From Typhlomys cinereus (lineage: Eukaryota; Chordata; Mammalia; Rodentia; Platacanthomyidae): DNA of 64,000 nucleotides. This document shows, in pieces, positions 56,701-64,000 of the stretch. Position numbers and translations under genes: made by a program. The stretch lies in the NCBI GenBank assembly GCA_023101885.1, contig JALPQD010000916.1, positions 124,001 through 188,000 of the forward strand, given 5' to 3'. Every line of letters begins with the position of its first letter. Position 1 is the stretch's first letter. Under the pieces are notes generated by a model that worked only from the letters and a program-made list of their open reading frames with translations, was not told the DNA's origin and ran no database searches.

Positions 56701-58989
56701 CATACATGTGAAAATGAGCAACCAGAAACTTACCACATAGTCCAGCTGTGTCTGCCATGTGGCAGTCTTGGCAGCTGGGCCAATGACCAGGAGAGGAGAA
56801 GGTCTGAAAGGGCGGGCTGCGAAGCCTGCTGCTCCACGGCCGGCGGGCCGCGTCTCTCTGGATGGGAGGTAAACTCCCGTAAGACAGAAGTGGCTGAGTG
56901 ATACTTTGTGCTTTGGTCCCTCTGGGCTCAGTAGCTCTGAGCTGGTACCTCAGAGAGGAAACGGAGGCCAAGCCGGCTCCAGCCAGGCCGGCACCAACTG
57001 CAGCCTCAGGAGCTGTGCCAGCCAAACCCCCATGATGGGCAGGACTCAGGGGGTGGGAAGCCAGGGAGCGATGGGTGGGTGGGAGTCTGTGACCTGGTTA
57101 GGACAGGTCTGTGTACACAAGGAGCCGCCCCTGCTAGCAGGGCCCAGCCTCCCATCCCTCCCCTGGAGGCAGAGCAGTTCCCTCTCATCTCCTGGGTCTC
57201 CCCTCAATACCCCGCCCCTTCCCCACTTAGCTCTGAGGACCAGCAGGTGGAGAAACCCTCCCATGAGCTCCCTCAGGGCCAAGGCCTTGTGCGAAACAGC
57301 TGACATGTTGAACTCCAGAAAACACTCCCAGGCAAGCGTGCACTGCGGCTGCACTACCCGAGCAGTGTGTGAACAATAGCCGGGCGATGAGACTCCCCCC
57401 AGGAAGACAGAAAGTGCCGGAGAGGGTCCTGAAAAAATATTTAATCTGCAAACTTGCCAAGTATATGCCCCAGGGCCCTTGCACTTCCCAGAAGGCCTCG
57501 CTTCAATCTCCCTGCAGAGCAGCGCGCCGGCGCTCCTCCCATTTCATTCGATCCTCCCATTTCATTTCCTCGCCTCTTGTCACCACTCACGCTCTTTTCC
57601 ATTTCATATTTTTAAAGCTTCTCAGCTTCTCCTGGGCACAATCTTCCTTAAAGACGGGGTTGCTGGCCCTCTTCTGTCTGTGTCCTGAGGCTCAGCTGTG
57701 ATTTGCACGCAGCAGAGACTCAGAAAAGACTCTGAGTGAAGAATTCCTGACCTGTCATTGCCCAGTCCACGCTCAGCAGTTCTAGAGAAGCTGCTTTTGT
57801 AAACTGTCAAGTGCCAAGTAGATGCATGTTACTGCTCATGCGTCAGCGTGCTCTCAAGGTTTTACATTGAGAAGTATTCTCACCCAACTTAAAACCTTCT
57901 GTGAGGTTTTTCTTTTAATTATTAGTTCTGGAAGGAAACCAAAAGTACTTTTTTCATCTTTATCTTCAGGGAGAAAAATTCAATTTCTGCTTTCCTATGA
58001 GCGCGGCCATCTTTGACAGGGAGAAGGAAGGAACCGGTCCCGAGGTTTGCTTGGTGAATTCCCAGGGTTGTTGGTGAATTCCCAGGATTGTTCGGGGCTT
58101 TGCAAAGCTCTGAGAATCTGGCTCCTCATTGGCTCTCTGAAGGCTTCAGAGAGCTGCCCGTGGCTGCAGGACTCAGCTACCAAAAGTAACCATCGTCAGA
58201 GTTGATTGGCTCACACGACCAGGCCTCAAGGTCAACCCCCTGCCTCAGTTTCTGGGGAAGGCTGGGTTGGCTTTGTGCTCCCCACTTATGTAGCCCTTGA
58301 GCTAGGGGACCAGGGGACTGTGGCCCCAACCTGCAGCCCAGAGCTGTAAGGGTCACGCCGACAGCCGGTGCTCAGTATGAATCTGTTCCGCGTCTAACCA
58401 CAGCGCAGACCGGCTGTGCGACCTACAGAGCGGTCCCCCAGGCCCAGGGGGGCACAGCGTGCGGGCCGGGAAGGGAGTAGCACACAGGAGGGCTGGCAGT
58501 AACAGGGTGGCCGGGCGAGGGTATCTTTAGTCAGGTGCTTGGTGTGTATGTGGGGGGCGTTCAGCGCGTCCAGAGCCCCTGCGGTAGAGCAGCTTGCAGG
58601 AGGGAGACTGTCCATCAGCCATTCCCTGACTCCTGGCTGTAGCCAAGGCTGAGCCGACGCCCCAGGCCTTGTGCTGAGAAGCCATCACTGCAGGCAGCTG
58701 CTACTCTCCCGGCGGATGACCCTTCTACTAGGGTATGGCTTATCTGGAGAGACCCCCCAAACAGCCAGCACGGGACTGTTGCTTTGTCCTGGTCTCCAAT
58801 ATTAATCTCGCAGGGGGAGCTGGACGATGGCCCAGCCCCAGAAGGGATTCACAGGGCTCCACTAGGGGCCAATTTAGAGAAGAGATGGTGGCTCACAAGG
58901 GTCAAATCAATGACTCCAGAAAGTGAGTACCGAGCCACCTGGATGAGAATCAGCAGGGCAGCCGCAGGAGGCAGGCCGTCTGCCTCTGC
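56701..58989. other. Unique sequence, no gene recognised
   Basis: 57420-57660 and 57830-58010 are AT-richer islands. gtgaattcccagg occurs twice at 58053-58086. No gene. Confidence 0.5.
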
Positions 58990-59228
58990 GTGGGAGCCGC
59001 CGGGCACCTGCCCGTCCCGGAGCCGCAGGGCACCTGCCCCATCCCGGAGCTGCCGGGCACCTGCCCGTCCCGGAGCCACAGGGCATCCACCTCCGTTCGG
59101 GAGCCGCCGGGCACCTGCCCGTCCCGGAGCCGCAGGGCATCTACCTCCATCTGGGAGCCGCCGGGCACCTGCCCGTCCCGGAGCCGCAGGGCACCTGCCC
59201 GTCCCGGAGCCACAGGGCATGCACCTCT
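58990..59228. repeat. 26-28 bp minisatellite, 9 copies
   Basis: Units of ggagccgccgggcacctgcc plus cgtccc, with variants ccgcagggcac, ccacagggcatcc and an alternative linker acctccatctg. The linker variants make a longer three-unit period in the middle. Long frames on both strands are artefacts. Confidence 0.96.
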
Positions 59229-59857
59229 GTCTGTCTGAGAGGCCGCACTGCGGTGGGCGCTGGGCTCAGGAGGCAAGCATCCAGCTGCCTGGAGATGGAC
59301 AGTGAAATGGGGCAGCACAGAGCCAGATGCCAGCTGATGTTTCCAGTAAGTGCTGGTGACCTTTGACCTGTGGACATGTGGGGCATCCACGGAGCAGCAG
59401 TGCGGTGTGGACAAGAGGGAAGCTGGCGCTGGGCTCAGGAGCTCTGGTGGGGGTAGAGGTGGTGGAGCACATGGGTTTGGTGGGAAAAATATAACATAAG
59501 AAAAATAACAACTGGCTAGCCCATGATCTTAGCTTTCTATGCTTAAAACACACTTACACTCGCTTGTCTCTGAGTCAACTTTGAGACAAGTTGGCTTCAT
59601 CACATAACAGTTTCATTTCTTTAAACTAAGCTCAGAACTTAGCTTAGAAAAATCACACACTTACTGAGGATCAGCGCTTGCTCATACCACCTTGCTGGGC
59701 TCTAGAGACCTGTCAGTCCTTGCTGACCAGAGCGAGTCACCTGACCCCCTGCTAGTGTCCTGTTTCGACACTGTGATCCGGTAGCTGACAAGAGCAAACT
59801 TGAGGGGGTGGCAAAGGGTGTGTGCTCCAGCCGGGGCGTCCGCCTTGTACCCATCCT
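59229..59857. other. Unique sequence
   Basis: 59480-59690 is AT-rich. No element recognised. Confidence 0.5.
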
Positions 59858-60068
59858 GGCGGGATTAGGGGATCCATCTGGTGGGACCCAGGGGGTCCAT
59901 GCTGGAGGGATCCGGGGGTCCATCTCGGTGGGATCCGGGGGTCCATTCTGGAGGGATCCGGGGGTCCATCTGGTGGGATCTGGGGGGTCCATTCTGGAGG
60001 GATCCGGGGGTCCATCTGGTGGGATCCGGGGGTCCATCTGGTGGGATCCGGGGGTCCATCTGGTGGGA
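59858..60068. repeat. 22-23 bp minisatellite, 9 copies
   Basis: Units of gggatccgggggtccatctg with tg/ag linkers. Two variants (ccattctggag, ccatctggtg) alternate. Edge units are more diverged. Confidence 0.96.
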
Positions 60069-60435
60069 AGCCACAGTGGCAGGGACTTGTGGGGACTAGT
60101 CATTCAGTCAAGGGCAGAGGGCGGGCAGAGGGCGGGCAGAGGGCTCATTTGCTGGAGCCTAGCTGGCTGGCTCTGCCCAGGGCCTTTGCCACCCATGGGG
60201 GCAGACTTTCCAGGTCAGTCGAGGGACTCAGGGTGATCCGCACAGACATCGAAGAGGCCTCCCTTAATGGCGAGAATCCCTCCTAGGTGGACCGAGAGGG
60301 CTGCCTGCTGGCGTCCAGTGGGGTTGGTACTGGCGGTCACACCCAGTGTCTGCGTGAAACTGAGCACAGCGTTTTCCTACCCAGAGCCACATTACTGCGT
60401 TACTCTGTTCCTGGGCATAAGTGGAGTTTTTTAGA
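60069..60435. other. Unique spacer
   Basis: Contains three short copies of gagggcgggca at 60116-60140. No other feature. Confidence 0.55.
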
Positions 60436-60526
60436 TTTTTTTTTTTTTTTTTTTTTTTTGCAGAGTCTTGCTGTGTAGCCCAGGCTGGCTCCAAGTGCTG
60501 GGATTACTGCTCACAGCACACATGTG
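60436..60526 (-). mobile_element. B1 SINE, antisense, truncated
   Basis: A run of about 24 T (60436-60459, the A tail), then gagtcttgctgtgtagccca at 60464-60483 and ccaagtgctgggattactgc at 60491-60510, which are the complement of B1 (7SL-derived). The middle of the element is deleted between ggctggct and ccaagtg. Confidence 0.85.
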
Positions 60527-62013
60527 TTTTATTCCATGACAAACGACTCCTGAACATGCGGCTGAGCCAGCGTCACACTGCACACAGCACCTGCCACACG
60601 TGTGGCGACACGCAGTATTCCAGGAACGTGGGGTTAGGTCCCACTGGGCAGTGCCACCACGGCTGCATGCAGTGACCCTGTTGTGACGGGCGATCTAAAG
60701 ACCACGGACGCGGTTTCTTTAGTGAAATTGCTGCAGAGGGGGCCGTCGCCCCCTTGGCATGTCCTGGCCGCTCGCTGGTGTGACACGCGCAGGAGCTGGA
60801 GCAAGGGGCCTGGCCGGTCTTGTTGCTCCGCAGCGCACAGAACTTCTGAAACTGCCATGGAAACAAGTGTTTCTCCCCTGAAGTCCTTTCTGCCAGGTGT
60901 CATGGAGTCGATGATACAGAGAAAACCAACGCTGAAATCTAGAGATTTGTGGGTGGCGACAGATGGTGAAACGAAGGTACCTTGTGTGGCTGTGGCAGTG
61001 CTGGCACCCGTCTCAGTGGGGGCCATGGGCACCCGCCTCCATGTGGGCCGTGGGCACCAGCCCCAATGTGCGCGGGGCACCAGCTTCCTTCTCCAGTACA
61101 ACCACAGGACAGAGTGATGGTGATTTGGGGCTCGGGCATTCCGGCCAGTTCCCTCCCACAGGTACCTCGGGCTCAGGCTCCAGCCTGCCTGTCTGCACAG
61201 GGATCTTGTCTGCCCCGTAGAAAAGAGCAGGCAGAACGCTCAAGCCAGATCTCACCCTCGCGCTGCCTATGGCGGTGGGGAAGGCTTCTCGCTTCCCTCT
61301 GCTTCCACATGCCGCAGGACCTGTTGGCACAGGAGCCAACCCCACAGTCCCACTCAGTTAGGCGGCCCCTGAAAGAGGAACGCACAGTTAACAACCTGAT
61401 AAGTGGACGCCAGGACCAGACGTTAAGCAGATTGCTTCCCGCTAATCTCTACTCATGGCCGGTGAAGCCACAGCTGTCCACTCCGAGTGAGCCCAGCACC
61501 CAAGAAAACAGCTGAGCTCCCCAGGGGGATTTAAGTACTTTCTGGCTCCAGAATGGGGTGCATGAAGGGTGGACAAGGAAGACAGGGGGAAGAAGAACAA
61601 GTGGCTGTGCTGAGGACGAGTCGGCCTGGGGACGGACTTGGGGGTCTCAGTAGAGTTCCCCATTACAGGCTCTGCTAAACCCTACACCTGTGGGGAGACG
61701 AAGCCAAGCCTTGGGCCTCAGAGGTCTGAACGATGCGGCCTCACTTACCCAGCACGCTTCGGATTGCTGTCGGCCACCAAGCAAGAGTCCAGAGTGGCTC
61801 TTAAATATCTGTTCAGGAGATTAGCCTAGAAAGGTGGCAGAGGGACGTGACTCATCCACAGATACTTTTCAATTGCACAACTTTTCGGTTCATCTCTAAG
61901 ACAGAAAATTCCTCAGCTCAGCCCCAGAAAAGAGCGAATTTCTTACTTGCTAATTCCCAGTGGTGTGAGAGCATGAAGGGCCAGGACAGAGAAGGGGAAG
62001 AACAGCGAGGAAA
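60527..62013. other. Unique sequence with small internal repeat
   Basis: 61005-61085 holds about three loose copies of gggccatgggcacc-type sequence. No gene recognised. Confidence 0.5.
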
Positions 62014-62231
62014 GGCGGGGCGGGAGCTGGGAGGGGCGGAGCGTGGAGCTGGGAGGGGCGGAGCGTGGAGCTGGGAGGGGCGGAGCGTGGAGCTGGAAGA
62101 GGCGGGGTGTGGAGCTCGGAGGGGCGGGGCGTGGAGCTGGGAGGGGCGGGGCGTGGAGCTGGGAGGGGTGGGGCGTGGAGCTGGGAGGGGCGGGGCGTGG
62201 AGCTCGGAGGGGCGGGGCGTGGAGCTGGGAG
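62014..62231. repeat. 22 bp GC-box minisatellite, 10 copies
   Basis: Units of ggagctgggaggggcggggc plus gt. The first units read ggggcggagc, later ones ggggcggggc, the latter matching the Sp1/KLF GC box. Open frames on both strands are artefacts. Confidence 0.97.
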
Positions 62232-62821
62232 CACTCAGCCTTGTGTGCCTGCCTTAGTGTTCTGGTTCTGACTGTTATGTTCTGAGAACAGAATCGAGCC
62301 CTGGCGACAAGAAGTGTGAGGCCCGGGTGGATCAGCTGCCTTCAGCTTGCCAGCCGGGTAGAGGGCAGAGAGCAAGTACCACTTAGTGGCATGCGGACAC
62401 CTCATCTTGGCCACTGAGTTTGAAGGGCAAGCAGGAATCTGGCCAGAGAAGGGGGCAGGGCTATAGCAAGGCAGAGTGGCATGGAGAGATGAACTGAGAG
62501 GGACTTGGGCTGGAAAATGGGCGTGGGGAGACCCCGAGGGAGCCCCGAGGCTGGAGAGACACATGGAGTCGCCTGCATGTGATCTGAGCACTTGGTCTAG
62601 GACGGTGGAAGCCTCGACTAACACAGGCTGCAGAGAACACAGGAGCCTTCTGGGGCCTGAGGGTGTTAAGGGGCGGGAACGCTGCTCAGAGCCGGAGTAG
62701 AGGGTGAGGGTCTCCGCAAAGCTGAGCTGAGCAGCTTCCTTCCAGTCCTTCTGTCTTTAATGGTCTAGAGGGCAGGCGTCAGCTTCCAGATGCAGAACAT
62801 GGCTGCAGCTGTGGTGTCAGA
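62232..62821. other. Unique sequence
   Basis: No feature recognised. Confidence 0.5.
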
Positions 62822-63012
62822 CCTGGTGCTGAATAAACCTAGTGTTAAGTACGCCTGGTGCCACGAAACCTTGGTACTAAGTACCCATGGTGCTAAGTGT
62901 TCCTGGTGCTGAGTTCCCCTAGTGCTGAGTAACCCTAGCTGTGAATGTCCCTGGTGCTGAGTATTCTTGATGCCGAGTACCCTTGGTGTAGAGTACCTGG
63001 GACACTGAGTAC
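62822..63012. repeat. Degenerate 15-18 bp repeat, about 11 copies
   Basis: The phrases ggtgctgaataaacctag, ggtactaagtacccatgg, ggtgctgagttcccctag and tgccgagtacccttgg recur. Strongly diverged, so an old array. Confidence 0.8.
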
Positions 63013-63124
63013 CCCTCCTGCCTGACCCAGAGCTAGGTATCCCTGACCATACCAACAATCTGTCCACAGGGGAGGAAATGTTCTGAGTCTCCAAAGGAAA
63101 CACAGAGCCTTCTGACAAGGCCAG

Positions 63125-63225
63125 GTCCCGCCCAGGCTGGCTGACCCCGCCCAGGCTGGCTGACCCCGCCCAGGCTGGTTGACCCCGCCCAGGCTGACTG
63201 ACCCCTCCCAGGCTGGTCAGGCTGG
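63125..63225. repeat. 19 bp minisatellite, about 5 copies
   Basis: Units of ccccgcccaggctggctga. The last two read gactga and cctcccaggctggtc. Confidence 0.95.
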
Positions 63226-63914
63226 TCTGTGCTCGGCCTCGCTGTCTCATAACAGCGCGGGCACACATGACTTTAACCCCAGCCACTTTCACAGGTCAAC
63301 AGTATTGGACTCTCCTCTGTTTATCTCTAGAAAGTCTTCACTCTCCCAAACAGAGACTCTGTTGAGTAATGTGCCATTGTGTGTTCATACCATGTCGTGT
63401 TTGCCCTGCCAACTGTGATAGATTCTTGAGTTGCCCTTGTACGAAATGCTGCTATAAGCCTGGGCCCGAGCCCTGATTTCAATTCCCAAGATGTGTACTT
63501 TGAAGCACAATCACAAGATCACATGACAAGCCTCTGCTTGTCTATCTTGCATGGCCACCAGTGCTGCCTTCAGTGGCAGCCACGCGGCTGAGCATCTCGC
63601 CAGCACAGCAGGGCGCTGTCCTAGCTGTGGGACCTTGTTGTGGGAGTGACATTGTGGTGAAAGCTCACATGTGTTCTGGGAGCTTCCGTGTTTCCTGAAG
63701 CTCACAAAGCCCATTCCTATGAGATAAGTTAGGAATAAACTTAATTTCTTTCCATACGAGTAACAGTGTTATTTTGTCGAGTGGCTATTGCACAGTATGG
63801 CGATTAACATTTGCACATGCCTAACTACTTAATAACTGGAATGCCTAGGTGCGTCCTGTGGCTACAAAGCAGCATCAGAACTACTACGGAGACATTTCGG
63901 GAACCATGTTTGCT
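63226..63914. other. Unique sequence, AT-richer at right
   Basis: No recognised element. 63720-63840 is AT-rich. Confidence 0.5.
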
Positions 63915-64000
63915 CAGAGCATTGCATGCAGAAATTGCCAGGAGCCATGCATGTTGGGGAGTATCTCATGCAGGCACTGTCAGGAGCCATGCATATTGGG
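63915..64000. repeat. About 42 bp tandem repeat truncated by window edge
   Basis: gccaggagccatgcatgttg at 63938 and gtcaggagccatgcatattg at 63979 are about 41 bp apart. A more diverged unit (accatgtttgctcagagcat) precedes them. At least 2.3 copies; the array probably continues to the right. Confidence 0.75.

Overview
The window is rodent nuclear DNA, and I find no protein-coding gene in it that I can defend. The rodent assignment rests on lineage-restricted SINEs: several B4-type elements (ID-like head fused to a B1-like body), one ID element and one truncated B1. These sit among older mammal-wide debris: LINE-1 ORF2 and 3'-end fragments, MIR, L2 and a MaLR-type solo LTR. The B4/ID/B1 mix points to a myomorph, muroid-like rodent; the species cannot be named from this alone. 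All repeat assignments are by eye against remembered consensus patterns.

What stands out is tandem repetition. About two dozen minisatellite or purine/microsatellite arrays cover roughly 15% of the 64 kb. Most are GC-rich with 18-39 bp units, and one is a block of about 290 bp of telomere-type CCCTAA repeats at 35.1-35.4 kb. This combination is typical of a subtelomeric or former chromosome-end region. Nearly all long open frames in the window lie inside these arrays. They are open because the units lack stop codons, not because they are genes.

Layout. 0-1.4 kb: antisense LINE-1 split by a B4 SINE. 3.7-8.8 kb: B4 and ID SINEs, one B4 with a tail expanded into a minisatellite. 9.4-11 kb: sense LINE-1 followed by a 584 bp polypurine tract. 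15.8-22.3 kb: four minisatellites, including a 27-unit palindrome-bearing array. 22.9-23.8 kb: CpG-rich segment. 24.5-29.5 kb: B4 SINEs, a CT-rich array, L2 and MIR, a 27 bp array and a triplicated SINE-tail/CA cassette. 34.0-34.6 kb: MaLR LTR. 35.1-39.4 kb: telomere-like block and five further arrays, the densest cluster. 39.5 and 41.5 kb: two copies of an unclassified dispersed repeat. 42.6-45.1 kb: LINE-1 fragments around AT-rich sequence. 49-51.8 kb: a C-tract array and a 1.3 kb VNTR. 52.9-64 kb: purine tract, G-rich, GC-box and other arrays, a B4, a B1 and an array running off the right edge.

Between these are GC-rich unique stretches and a few AT-rich islands (7.9, 23.8, 43.1 and 46.2 kb) that look less decayed. 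They are candidates for conserved non-coding elements, which only cross-species alignment can settle. Because there are no recognisable genes, the features do not form a pathway; their common theme is repeat birth and expansion.
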